Below are positions 35,326-43,586 of a DNA stretch of 64,000 bases, piece by piece. How positions within the stretch are numbered: position 1 is the first letter of the stretch; every line of letters begins with the position of its first letter. Position numbers and translations under genes: made by a program. The notes beneath the pieces are model-generated. The model worked only from the letters and a program-made list of their open reading frames with translations, had not been told where the DNA came from and made no database searches. Source of the DNA: Rummeliibacillus stabekisii (GTDB lineage: Bacteria; Bacillota; Bacilli; Bacillales_A; Planococcaceae); contig NZ_BJVD01000005.1 in assembly GCF_007988965.1 (NCBI RefSeq), forward strand, positions 1 through 64,000, in the 5' to 3' direction.

Positions 35326-35938
35326 AAATAATTTAAAGCGTAAAACTCGATTCTTTCAAAAACCTTGGTTTATGTGGTTGTGGTTAATAATCTTGCCACC
35401 TTTAGGTATTCTTTTATTATGGAGGCAAGGGAGATTTACTAAATTTAAAGGCATTTTTATTACTTTGGTATTTACTCTATACTTTATTTTCCCGATTGTT
35501 GCTGTCATGGCAACAACAGTACCACTTTTCCAAAATCAAAAGGAATTTTTAAGTGCGTTTAATAACGAAGTAAAGGTGTTAGATTTAGCGTATTCTTTAG
35601 AGAATACTAAAAAAGAAAAAGAATCCATTACTTCTAAGTTGAGTGAAGATATAACTTTAGTTGAAAATATTGATGATAAGGGTGCAGTACAAGAGCTTAT
35701 TATGGTAGGGCAAGGTGAAGGAAAAGATATCCTATTAACGATGGGATTATTAATAGGTACAACAAACACAAATCTAAGTCAAGAAGAGATCGGTCAGGTT
35801 TTAAAAGATTTGCGAATGTTTGATAAAAACTATAAATTTCAAATGAATGAAACGACAACAGAGAAAAATAATATAAGATATAATCTGAAATATGACCAAT
35901 CTAAAGGTTTAATTTTTAGTGTTTCACATGTAAACTAA
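35315..35938 (+). CDS. Membrane-anchored protein, 207 aa, YHYH operon
   Basis: ATG follows AAAGGAGGTAAG and overlaps the end of the previous gene by 11 nt. Two N-terminal membrane helices (FMWLWLIILPPLGILLLW, GIFITLVFTLYFIFPIVAVM) are followed by a ~140-residue external or cytoplasmic domain with alternating helices and strands. It may anchor or assist the YHYH/TPR protein. No named domain is recognised. Confidence 0.7.
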   Translation: MPLENNLKRKTRFFQKPWFMWLWLIILPPLGILLLWRQGRFTKFKGIFITLVFTLYFIFPIVAVMATTVPLFQNQKEFLSAFNNEVKVLDLAYSLENTKKEKESITSKLSEDITLVENIDDKGAVQELIMVGQGEGKDILLTMGLLIGTTNTNLSQEEIGQVLKDLRMFDKNYKFQMNETTTEKNNIRYNLKYDQSKGLIFSVSHVN

Positions 35939-36083
35939 GTAAAAGCTTTAAGGGTATTATTTAATTGGGTAATAATTCCAAGTTACTCATAAATAGCTAG
36001 ATCAATTGTGTTGTTAGTACATACTCCGCATTTTTTTATATTTAAGTAGTACAAAAAATATAGTATTTATCTAACTAATACGT

Positions 36084-36236
36084 TATAATAGATACAGTTA
36101 TTTTTATTTTTCATCTATTGACGCTCTATTGAGTCGTGCGTGCAACTAACAATTACAGTCTTTGGACTGATTGAATTTTATATAGCAAACTTTTACTTGT
36201 TGCTATTAAAACCAATCATTTCAAAGGCTTTTTTTG
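36084..36236 (+). ncRNA. Candidate ~140-nt structured RNA, copy B
   Basis: A -10-like TATAAT at 36084-36089 is followed, about 70 nt later, by a nested hairpin. GTCTTTGG at 36158 pairs with CAAAGGC at 36222, with inner GATTG/CAATC and ATAGCAA/TTGCTAT, then a seven-T run. Position for position it resembles 28635-28793, including the U-rich 5' part, GTGCG, CAACTA and CTTTGG-TGATT. It lies in a 620-nt gap with no convincing gene; the frame at 36140-36325 inside it lacks a ribosome site. Confidence 0.5.
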
Positions 36237-36561
36237 TGCTTAAAAATAATAAAAGTCTGTTTTTAGGAAGTATAAATGTATACGAAAATTGCCGAATCTT
36301 AATATACTTTCGGAGTTTTCTCTAGTTTATTATGCTAATTCAGTTGTCACATTTGTATTAGTAATAATTAACTAGAGAAAGCTATATAAACATAGAAAAT
36401 CATACAATTTTAGGGTACATATTTACTGTTTTTTACAGGTATTGGTGATACTTGTCCTGAAATCGTTGTATTTTAGGTGGTTCTTATATACCATGATATT
36501 ATTATTTTTCAGTGTAAATTGTTGCTTTCGACATAATATTTAGAAAATTGGGGTTGACATA

Positions 36562-37230
36562 ATGAATTCATTAAATATAAAAAAGCCAATAGTTGATACA
36601 TTAGTAGATGATATTCGTGATACACAAATGATTGTAAAAAAATTCACATACAAATGTAAGCCAGCAAACAATATCATTAGTCGTCGTGCCAGTGGTCATC
36701 GTGATACCTCCTTATCGTTATCAAACCAATATTTGTCCGATTTGATTAATGAAGCAAATACGTTTGAAAGTAAGGTAATCAAACCTTTATCCGAATTTTG
36801 TCCTCATACTTTTTTGGTCAATATTGATGCCAGCGTTTCGGGCAGCTTAGACTATGAAAATGTTAAAGTTGAATTCCGGATTAGTTGTCCAAGTAGTAAA
36901 GTCAGTGAAATTAAAACGTTTAGAGAACCGCTTCGTATGCTATTGCCGTTCGCTGAATACTTAGAAAAGGTAACCGTAGGGGTACATAATTTCCGTGTTA
37001 ACAATGTTGTAGGAGAGTTTACAATCTCTGCAGAGGATCTACTTATGGTTGTAGAAGATCCAATTCGCTATGAAAAATTGGCTGCACAGTGGCTAATTCA
37101 CTTTCAGGATGTCTATAGACAATCCCGAAATGTATTCAGTTTTGAATCTACAATAGATATGTTTGAAGGAAAGATGTATACAAATGAAGTAAGCTTTGAC
37201 CTTAGAACTAATTTTTCAAAAAAAGCATAG
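36562..37230 (+). CDS. Hypothetical protein, 222 aa
   Basis: ATG at 36562 follows a weak GGGGTTG site. The soluble product has a Lys/Arg-rich first third (NNIISRRASGHRDTSLSL) and then alternating strands and helices (FLVNIDASVSGSLDYENVKV, FRISCPSSK). No signal peptide or membrane helix. The next gene starts 12 nt after its stop and encodes a membrane protein, so they form a two-gene unit. The family is not recognised. Confidence 0.7.
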   Translation: MNSLNIKKPIVDTLVDDIRDTQMIVKKFTYKCKPANNIISRRASGHRDTSLSLSNQYLSDLINEANTFESKVIKPLSEFCPHTFLVNIDASVSGSLDYENVKVEFRISCPSSKVSEIKTFREPLRMLLPFAEYLEKVTVGVHNFRVNNVVGEFTISAEDLLMVVEDPIRYEKLAAQWLIHFQDVYRQSRNVFSFESTIDMFEGKMYTNEVSFDLRTNFSKKA

Positions 37231-37242
37231 GGGGAGAAGTCA

Positions 37243-37803
37243 TTGCTTAATTTTTATCCAATTCTATTATCAAAAATGAACACGGATACATTCTTACCGC
37301 AAGGCGAAGATACAATAACTGATGATGGCCAGATTAAAAGCAGCACATTTTCATTTACTGATGATATTGCTGATAAACTAACTTTTTTAGGTTCTAGCGG
37401 TTTCGATTGGTTTCTTAAATCCATAAACATCCTTTTTATTGTTGGGGTTATTGTAATGATTATGTCTATGATATTCAAAAATGTACAATGGCAAAAGTAT
37501 GCGCAAACAACAATGCTTTGGTCTTTCATTTCACTAATGTTATTAAGAGGCATTCCGATCATTATTCTTTCATTCAAAACAAAAGCAGATGTAGATGCAG
37601 CATTTACCGCAGCCTTAAGTACGATATCTGAAGTCGCTATATTTACTAGTCTAATAGGGATATCAATAAGTTTGCTCTTTAAATTCGGCCACACCTTAAT
37701 TAAACATCCAGAATACTATAAGTGGTACAAAAATTCCCGAAACATATCCATTATAATGATTTTATTCGCCTTCTTTGGTCCTATTATATTTGCTCTTTTA
37801 TAA
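37243..37803 (+). CDS. Small integral membrane protein, 186 aa
   Basis: TTG at 37243 is 8-9 nt after GGGGGAG. After a ~45-residue extracellular-type N-terminus come four hydrophobic helices (WFLKSINILFIVGVIVMIM, TTMLWSFISLMLLRGIPIII, VAIFTSLIGISISLLFKF, IIMILFAFFGPIIFALL). I considered a conjugation pore or pilin-like protein but see no diagnostic motif or neighbouring secretion ATPase. It probably works with the protein encoded just upstream. Confidence 0.7.
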   Translation: MLNFYPILLSKMNTDTFLPQGEDTITDDGQIKSSTFSFTDDIADKLTFLGSSGFDWFLKSINILFIVGVIVMIMSMIFKNVQWQKYAQTTMLWSFISLMLLRGIPIIILSFKTKADVDAAFTAALSTISEVAIFTSLIGISISLLFKFGHTLIKHPEYYKWYKNSRNISIIMILFAFFGPIIFALL

Positions 37804-37815
37804 TCTAAAAGTATA

Positions 37816-37909
37816 TGCTATAATTTATTTAACTTAATTAGAACGTAAAAGGGTACACCCCTCTATTAAAAGTGATAATTACTTTTGTTGGAGGGATGTA
37901 CCTTTTTTG
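37816..37909 (+). promoter_or_regulatory. Extended -10 promoter followed by leader terminator
   Basis: TGCTATAAT at 37816-37824 is an extended -10 box. A transcript from about 37831 would run into the hairpin at 37847-37904 (AAAAGGGTACACCCCTC with GAGGGATGTACCTTTT) and a T run before reaching the TTG at 37938. So it either ends the preceding operon, makes a short RNA, or attenuates expression of the receiver-like gene. Confidence 0.5.
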
Positions 37910-37937
37910 TTTCATTGAAAAAGGAGAGGCAATATAT

Positions 37938-38357
37938 TTGGATATCTTTTTACTGACACCAACTAGGGAAGGGAATCGCATGTGGAAAAACACTTTACAA
38001 ATTGCGGCTCCAGTATCTGCGTCCACTACTTGTTTAACAACGGATAATTGGCTTAAAGAGATACGTGAAAGTAAACATAAAGCTGTACCTACGTCGCTTC
38101 TCTTTATTGTTAATTTACACTCATTGTTAAATGACGAAGCTGTATTACAGTTTATAAAAGAATATAACATTTCCGTAGTTTGTATAGACTCTGACTTGCA
38201 AAAAGTTGATTCAGGTGAACTTATTAATAAGGGAGTCAAAGCACTAGCTAATAAGCATATCTCTATTGATAAGATTAGCGAGATTATAAGAATTGTCGCT
38301 AATGGCGGAATTTATATCGAAACGGAAAAAGAGGATAGACCACTTTTTGTTAAATAG
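37938..38357 (+). CDS. Orphan degenerate response-regulator receiver-like protein
   Basis: I chose TTG at 37938, after AAAGGAGAGG; the longer frame to 37872 runs through a terminator. The 139-residue product has receiver-like alternation (LDIFLLTP, TSLLFIVNLHSLL, ISVVCIDSDLQ, GVKALANKHI) and ends with KISEIIRIVANGGIYIE. That resembles the final helix and linker of NarL-family receivers. The usual phosphorylated Asp and early Asp pair are not obvious, and no DNA-binding domain follows. It may be a pseudo-receiver that interacts with a partner. Confidence in the fold is moderate. Confidence 0.6.
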   Translation: MDIFLLTPTREGNRMWKNTLQIAAPVSASTTCLTTDNWLKEIRESKHKAVPTSLLFIVNLHSLLNDEAVLQFIKEYNISVVCIDSDLQKVDSGELINKGVKALANKHISIDKISEIIRIVANGGIYIETEKEDRPLFVK

Positions 38358-38607
38358 CTCTAATTTTTGCTATAAGGTTTCTGAAGACGCAAGTTTATTA
38401 CCTGATTATAACTAGGCATACTTTCAATTTGTTTTAGAAGGTTTAACCATAATAAATGACCAAGTGTACAAGGACTCTCATATTAGGGGTATCTCTATAC
38501 TGGCTGAAAAATATGTAGTTGAGGAATCAATGGTAGAAGAAATCAGTGTAGAAGAATATAAAGCAGTACCAGATAACTATTTAGAAAAAGAGCAGGAATC
38601 GGAATGA
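38347..38607 (+). pseudogene. Reading frame interrupted by an amber codon, coupled to the next gene
   Basis: From TTG at 38347 a frame of 86 sense-equivalent codons runs to TGA at 38605-38607, broken only by TAG at 38413-38415 (codon 23). The part after TAG is clearly protein-like and acidic (AEKYVVEESMVEEISVEEYK). Its stop overlaps the ATG of the next gene (ATGA), the usual sign of an operon. It is either a recently broken small gene or a read-through case. An internal ATG after GTTGAGGAATCA could still give a shorter product. Confidence 0.45.
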
Positions 38608-38909
38608 TACATTTTATTATCTATGGAATTTACATATTGGCCGCTACAATACTAATTTTATTAGGCCACAGAGAAACAGCAAAAAGAGAAGATAAAATTC
38701 TGCACGAAGCATTTGCATTTGTTTTATTACCGTTCTATTTAATTATAATGATTTTTAGCTTTGTAGTTTTATTAATACCGACTAGCCCACCTATACTTTA
38801 CATTGCTCAAGAACTTATCTTTAAATTTTATGTTTTTTTATTTGCGCTTTACCCATTTTATTATATTTTAAAGAACATAAATTTACATACGAAAAGAAAT
38901 AGATTATAA
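38604..38909 (+). CDS. Small membrane protein, 101 aa
   Basis: ATG at 38604 overlaps the stop of the preceding frame (ATGA), after GCAGGAATCGGA. There are three hydrophobic helices (IIYGIYILAATILILLGH, FAFVLLPFYLIIMIFSFVVL, FKFYVFLFALYPFYYIL). It is followed after 28 nt by 38938. Function unknown. Confidence 0.6.
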   Translation: MIHFIIYGIYILAATILILLGHRETAKREDKILHEAFAFVLLPFYLIIMIFSFVVLLIPTSPPILYIAQELIFKFYVFLFALYPFYYILKNINLHTKRNRL

Positions 38910-38937
38910 AAAAGATTATTATGAGGGGGTAATGGTC

Positions 38938-39321
38938 ATGAATGAGCAATCTATTCCAATCAAAGAAAATAACTATAGCTGCTCTCTTAACTTAATTCAT
39001 ACTCAGTTACATAATAATCCACAAGCTAGTAAGGAATTAATACTTTACTTATATTATTATTCGGGAATGCTATTAAGAAAATTACAGTACAGTATTAGAG
39101 AAACTGAATTTGCCTCATATGTACGTCGTCTAACTAAGGATATCTCTCTTATTGAAGAAAATGAAAGTAGATCCCCATATCTTTTGTTTAAGTTTATTAG
39201 AGATATTCATACTATAGAGTGTCTTTCTAAAAGAGAAAATCATCAATCCTTTTTAGAAGATATATCTTTAATTTTACATAATAAACAGAAGGCGAATAAA
39301 GGGCCGAGCAGTGGAGCTTAA
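38938..39321 (+). CDS. Hypothetical protein, 127 aa
   Basis: I chose the ATG at 38938, because GAGGGGGT lies 7-8 nt before it but too close to the first ATG at 38932. The helical, soluble product contains SLNLIHTQLHNNPQASKELI and aromatic-rich ILYLYYYSGMLLRKLQYSIR. No known domain. It follows the small membrane gene at 38604 and may share its transcript. Confidence 0.65.
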   Translation: MNEQSIPIKENNYSCSLNLIHTQLHNNPQASKELILYLYYYSGMLLRKLQYSIRETEFASYVRRLTKDISLIEENESRSPYLLFKFIRDIHTIECLSKRENHQSFLEDISLILHNKQKANKGPSSGA

Positions 39322-39444
39322 TATATGCTGAGATTATAATTTACTTTCTATAGTAAATTATAAAATTCTGATACAATTAAATAATGAGTAAGACATATAA
39401 TAAAATTCATTTGTAATGAAGAGGTTGCTAAAATTTCGATTACT

Positions 39445-39463
39445 ACAACTATAGAGTAGTTGT
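39445..39463. promoter_or_regulatory. Small perfect inverted repeat before the restriction-like gene
   Basis: ACAACTA and TAGTTGT flank a 5-nt loop about 98 nt before the start at 39561. It could be an operator for the HTH protein encoded next, or a small hairpin in its leader. Confidence 0.3.
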
Positions 39464-39560
39464 TCTTAATATAGGGCTTCCGAAAAACTCAAGATATGAA
39501 TAGTTAATAGGCTTTTTAAAAGCTAAATTAATTATAAGGAAACTTAAGGAGAAGATCTAA

Positions 39561-40922
39561 ATGGTTGGCCTAAAAAGCGTTGAAGAGTCAAATATTCATG
39601 TAGGTAATCTTGTAGAAAGATTTTTAGAAAGCAGTAAGATTAAAAAAGGTAATCTAGCGGTTAGTATGGGGATTTCTAGAAATAGTTTAACTCAGTTACT
39701 TCAAAACGAGGTTTGGTCAGACGAAGTAATAATGCAGTTTATCAATTCAGTAAATGAACTTACACCAAATGATGATTTGCTAAATAGTCTAAAACTATTC
39801 CCGATTGGTATTCCTGCATTTTTAGAAGTTGGAAAGAGTGTAGTAAATGGATTGGTTGGTAGGACCATAAAGGTTGGCCTTAAACACATTTTTACAGAAG
39901 TCATAAAGCAACATGAGTTCAAAGAAAATCTTGTTGTAGATGGATCATTAGGTCAAGGGAATGCGGCGAGAAGTGTATGGATAGGGATGCGTGATAATCG
40001 AATATCTAAGAATGGATTTAGTGAAGGTGTGTACATCGTACTTCTATTTGATTCAAAAGGTGAATTTGCATATCTATCAATTGCTTTTGCGGTATCTGAT
40101 AAAGAAGAGGATATGTTAGAAGCAATGGCTGCCGTATCTGCTACAAAGATTATGGAAGTGATTGAGGGAGATGTAAGATACAAAGGTATACAGCCAGGCT
40201 CTATCGATTTAGGTGATACAGCTGGTACAACAGCAGAAAAATATGAGAAGTCAGTGATAGTCTCGAAGAAGTATGCCGTAAAAGATATACATAAAGCAGT
40301 ACTAGAAGAAGATTTAAGTCTAATGCTAGAGTTATTTTATGACTTCATTTTCGAAGATTACTTTGAAGTATTAGAACTTACCTTATTAGAGGATAAAGAG
40401 GGTAATGAAGAAAAAGCTTCTAAAAATAAATCGAATAAAAAAAGTAAAACAAATTCAACGATTGACCCTGAAACGCATAAAAAGTTGCTAGCAGCAAGGG
40501 AAGAACATAATAATAGAATAGGAAGAGAAGCTGAAGCGTTTATTTATAATCTTGAGATTTCTAACTTAAAAAAAGCAGGATATGGTAATCACATTCATTT
40601 AGTAAAACATGTTTCTAAAGAAAAAGATGGCTTAGGTTATGACATAGAAAGTATTGAGATAGATTCTTCGGGGAATATTAAAAACAAATACTTGGAAGTA
40701 AAGGGTAGTTCCTTGGGAGGGAATAATGAATTTACATTCTACTTATCTAAAAGAGAATTAGCCGTTGCAAAAGAATTAAAAGGTAATTATCGTTTAGTAT
40801 TTGTAGAATATGTTGGTTATGAAAAGCAAAGGATTTTTGATGAAATAATTCCTTTTGGCAAAGAAGAAGAGAAGCGAATTGAAATGAAACCGATTATGTA
40901 TAAGTGTAAATTTAAAAAGTAA
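39561..40922 (+). CDS. HTH-MrcB-DUF3883 fusion, putative modification-dependent restriction enzyme
   Basis: This 453-residue protein starts after TAAGGAGAA. Residues ~22-62 are a helix-turn-helix (KGNLAVSMGISRNSLTQLLQ). Residues ~110-220 have the MrcB (McrB N-terminal, DUF3578) pattern (GNAARSVWIGMRDNRI, GVYIVLLFDSKGEFAYLSIA), the family that reads methylated DNA in type IV restriction. After a Lys-rich linker, residues ~320-430 form a DUF3883 domain with a PD-(D/E)xK-like core: GYDI near 358, LEVKGSS near 377, and an SKRELAVAKEL helix. A single protein joining a sensor and a nuclease-like domain is a plausible stand-alone restriction enzyme; activity is inferred. No methylase partner is adjacent. 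Confidence 0.75.
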   Translation: MVGLKSVEESNIHVGNLVERFLESSKIKKGNLAVSMGISRNSLTQLLQNEVWSDEVIMQFINSVNELTPNDDLLNSLKLFPIGIPAFLEVGKSVVNGLVGRTIKVGLKHIFTEVIKQHEFKENLVVDGSLGQGNAARSVWIGMRDNRISKNGFSEGVYIVLLFDSKGEFAYLSIAFAVSDKEEDMLEAMAAVSATKIMEVIEGDVRYKGIQPGSIDLGDTAGTTAEKYEKSVIVSKKYAVKDIHKAVLEEDLSLMLELFYDFIFEDYFEVLELTLLEDKEGNEEKASKNKSNKKSKTNSTIDPETHKKLLAAREEHNNRIGREAEAFIYNLEISNLKKAGYGNHIHLVKHVSKEKDGLGYDIESIEIDSSGNIKNKYLEVKGSSLGGNNEFTFYLSKRELAVAKELKGNYRLVFVEYVGYEKQRIFDEIIPFGKEEEKRIEMKPIMYKCKFKK

Positions 40923-40948
40923 AGGGACCTTAAAAGGTCCCTTTTTAT
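40921..40948 (+). terminator. Intrinsic terminator after the restriction-like gene
   Basis: AAAGGGACC pairs with GGTCCCTTT around TTAAAA, then T. It begins in the stop codon. Confidence 0.9.
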
Positions 40949-41058
40949 ATTTAATCACATTCTAATTTAGTTCATTCCATTATGATGTATACCTCTATTT
41001 TGCTAAGAAGCTAAAGTACAATTTGACTCTTTCTCCGTTAAAAATAAAAGCTTTTAAT

Positions 41059-42207
41059 TTATATAAATTCACCAAATTTTTCTGATTTCCACTTATGGAT
41101 TGCATGTTTATTACGCTCAAATACTTTTTGAAGATAAATCATAGTAGTATCAATTTTCTCGTGTCCTAAAGATCTCATAATCTGATATACATCAATGCCA
41201 TTTTGTTGAGAAATGATAGCAAATGCATGGCGAAAAACGTGAGGGGTTATGGTAACCTCTGTATCACCTAATGTCTGAGCTTTTATCTTTTGAATTTCCT
41301 TTTTTACGTATTGTGATAAATAAGGAGGGGTATAGGCGTTTCCTGTATTAGTTGTAAACAAAGGGCTATCTCCGTTTGCTACGTCGAGTGAGGTAAGTCC
41401 CCTGGCATTCCGTAATAACAAAATACTATCAAGTACTTTTGACTTTACTGGTATGTCTCTCCGTTTGTTCCCTTTCCCAGTAACTGCTAGGTACCATCCA
41501 CCATTAATTGTATCCCGCTTCAAATCTTTGACTTTAAGTGTACAAAACTCTTCATTACGCATTCCGGTTGTCGTAAGTATATGTACTATCGCAAACATCA
41601 CATGATGCTGCATATCTTGAAATTTCCGAAGTAACTTTACAACATCTTCAGGCCCCAGGTCTCTATTAGGCCTATCATCTTTTTTCGTATATATAATTTT
41701 TAGACCCTGTTCAAGTTGTTCCGTAATATAATCTGCTTCATGTAAAAAACGAAAGAACGAGCGTAAGATTGTTGTTTTTCTTTCTAATGTGGCAGTAGCG
41801 TAGGAGCCATTTCTCCTAACATATGGGCTAGATGTTTGTAACCATTCCTGGTATTTGCGTATATGTCGAGGTTGTAGCGATTTAAATATCGAACCTTCCA
41901 CAATTTCTTCTATATCTAAATTAAATTCAGAACCATGAGCCAGGAGAGCTTCAATAAATTGTTGCAATTCACGTTGATATTCTTTTGTACTTCTTTTAGT
42001 ACGGCCATCCGATTTCCTTAAATGCTTATTTTCGTGTAAAAACCAATTGACCATATCCTTGTCGTTAAAATAGACATATTTAGATTGATGTTCTTTTTCA
42101 GCTTGATCAATCCTTAATTGCAAATCATTCATGTCTACAGAGTCAGACAATTCTAAATTGTTTCGAATTTTTAAGCTACTAGTGGATTGCTCACTTAAAA
42201 TCGCCAA
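41059..42207 (-). CDS. Tyrosine recombinase (phage integrase/Xer family)
   Basis: This 382-residue enzyme starts at TTG (complement of 42205-42207), about 8 nt after GAAAGGTGTG. The N-terminal half has the SAM-like core-binding domain (VNWFLHENKHL, YVRRNGSYATATLERKTTIL). The catalytic set is complete: Arg217 (TTGMRNEE), Lys245 (GKGNKRR), His323 and Arg326 (HVFRH), His349 (LGHEKID) and Tyr358 (TMIYL). It cuts and rejoins DNA through a phosphotyrosine. It probably resolves plasmid multimers or moves an element, but no att or dif-like core was identified. The upstream 268 nt (42208-42475) are very AT-rich and could hold binding sites. Confidence 0.9.
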   Translation of the reverse strand: MAILSEQSTSSLKIRNNLELSDSVDMNDLQLRIDQAEKEHQSKYVYFNDKDMVNWFLHENKHLRKSDGRTKRSTKEYQRELQQFIEALLAHGSEFNLDIEEIVEGSIFKSLQPRHIRKYQEWLQTSSPYVRRNGSYATATLERKTTILRSFFRFLHEADYITEQLEQGLKIIYTKKDDRPNRDLGPEDVVKLLRKFQDMQHHVMFAIVHILTTTGMRNEEFCTLKVKDLKRDTINGGWYLAVTGKGNKRRDIPVKSKVLDSILLLRNARGLTSLDVANGDSPLFTTNTGNAYTPPYLSQYVKKEIQKIKAQTLGDTEVTITPHVFRHAFAIISQQNGIDVYQIMRSLGHEKIDTTMIYLQKVFERNKHAIHKWKSEKFGEFI

Positions 42208-42475
42208 AATTACACACCTTTCTATAATTTATTTTTATTATTTATCTATATTATAAACTACCTTTCTATTTATATAAAATATAGCTAACATAAAAAAATG
42301 GTCTATTTGTTAATGTTGATTATACATTATATAAATTATGATATTTATTATTTATATAATAAATATTGAATAGTAAATTTGGCAGTTATATAATGAAAGG
42401 GAATTATTTCATTTGTAATTTTTTAATTCATTGGAAGGAAAATTCTTATTTCTTTCTTTGGAAAGGAAAATAGAT

Positions 42476-42574
42476 ATGAAGCGAAGGGGGTTGGGGGTTT
42501 TTTTGATGGTTTTAATAACACTATATAATAGAAGAAACTCAAAATTTTTTAGCGGGAATGAGGAAAAGAAATGA
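42476..42574 (+). CDS. Tiny basic peptide gene, 32 aa, coupled to the next gene
   Basis: ATG at 42476 follows GGAAAGGAAAA. The peptide is basic with a hydrophobic core (MKRRGLGVFLMVLITLYNRR). Its TGA overlaps the ATG of 42571 (ATGA), so it may be a leader peptide that couples translation, or a small membrane peptide. The early codons include G and T runs. Confidence 0.5.
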   Translation: MKRRGLGVFLMVLITLYNRRNSKFFSGNEEKK

Positions 42575-42876
42575 TAGCAGAATTTGAACAAGATGCACAG
42601 CAACCCTTTTTAGGAAATTTCAAGGTAGATACTAAGGAATACCTGGATTTAATCATTGATCACATCCCTGAAATTAAACAAAACACTTTACACATGATTT
42701 TCATACCTTTTTTATTACTTATTACAGGTTATATTGGTTCAAACATTGAATCGCCATATATAACGCTGTTTTTCTTTTGCCTATTTTTGATAATTTCGTT
42801 GCTATTAGCATTTTTCTCTCTTTCCTACATGATCAAAGATATGCTTCAAGAATTAGGGGTTTTTTTTGTTAAATAA
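42571..42876 (+). CDS. Small membrane protein, 101 aa
   Basis: ATG lies after AATGAGGAAAAG and overlaps the upstream stop. An acidic soluble N-terminus (~40 residues) is followed by two helices (MIFIPFLLLITGYIGSNI, YITLFFFCLFLIISLLLAFF). The next gene begins 35 nt later. Function unknown; it probably belongs to a three-gene unit with 42476 and 42912. Confidence 0.65.
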   Translation: MIAEFEQDAQQPFLGNFKVDTKEYLDLIIDHIPEIKQNTLHMIFIPFLLLITGYIGSNIESPYITLFFFCLFLIISLLLAFFSLSYMIKDMLQELGVFFVK

Positions 42877-42911
42877 CAAATTGAACGACAGGAAAGAGGA
42901 GAATGTAAAAA

Positions 42912-43409
42912 ATGATAACACCAAATAATAATGATATAAATTGCGCTATCCGAGTTACTCCTACACAGGTAGATAATATTTCAATTAGGAATATGTCTAA
43001 TCTATATAAAGAACATTTGAAATGGGACGTTACGGTTTTCCAACATGCAATAAAAGTCGTCCCTTATAACGGATTAGAAGACCTAGGACCTTTGTGGAAG
43101 GATACCAATTTTCGTAGCTGGATGTATAAATTAATTTCTACATATCCTCAATACCTCTTTTTTCTAGAAGATAATGAGAAAGGGGTAGACTTAGCCTTGG
43201 CTTGTTTAGGAACAGTTGTTAATTCCAGAAACATTATAGATGGCACGCTCATCAATAATTTATATATGGAGCCAAAAATGAAACAATTCCTGGTTGACTC
43301 ATTGGAGACATTAATGCAAGAACACAATGTCCCATTGAAATCTATACATGGTCTCTATATGAAAATACTAGCCATCCCTAATAAACCTCTGAGGAGTGGG
43401 GAGAATTAA
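42912..43409 (+). CDS. Hypothetical protein, 165 aa
   Basis: ATG at 42912 follows AAGAGGAGAATG. The soluble helical product contains VTPTQVDNISIRNMSN, a Trp/Phe-rich middle (LKWDVTVFQHAIKV, WKDTNFRSWMYKL) and a late helix pair. No signal peptide or membrane helix, and no named domain. Its position after 42571 suggests co-transcription. Confidence 0.65.
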   Translation: MITPNNNDINCAIRVTPTQVDNISIRNMSNLYKEHLKWDVTVFQHAIKVVPYNGLEDLGPLWKDTNFRSWMYKLISTYPQYLFFLEDNEKGVDLALACLGTVVNSRNIIDGTLINNLYMEPKMKQFLVDSLETLMQEHNVPLKSIHGLYMKILAIPNKPLRSGEN

Positions 43410-43586
43410 TGAAACCCTTTTGAAGGGACTCTGGTTATAAGCACTTTACTAAGGTATCTACAATGAACAACAGATTAATCTAACATTAGAAACTTATATC
43501 ATGACTATCATTTCATTTATTGAAAGATGATTTGGTTATGGTATTGTAAAAAGTATATATAAGGACTTAGAATAGCGAGGGATAAT

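Noticed and set aside
36140-36325. 61-codon plus-strand frame
   Set aside because: It lies across the hairpin of the structured RNA element, lacks a ribosome site, and has hydrophobic but low-complexity content.
37243-37803. Conjugation pilin or channel protein
   Set aside because: Four helices alone are not diagnostic, and no VirB4/VirD4-type ATPase or relaxase occurs in the window.
42208-42475. AT-rich region considered as a replication origin or att/dif site
   Set aside because: There are AT-rich palindromic words but no iterons, DnaA boxes, Rep gene or recognisable core site. Adjacent recombinase alone is not enough.
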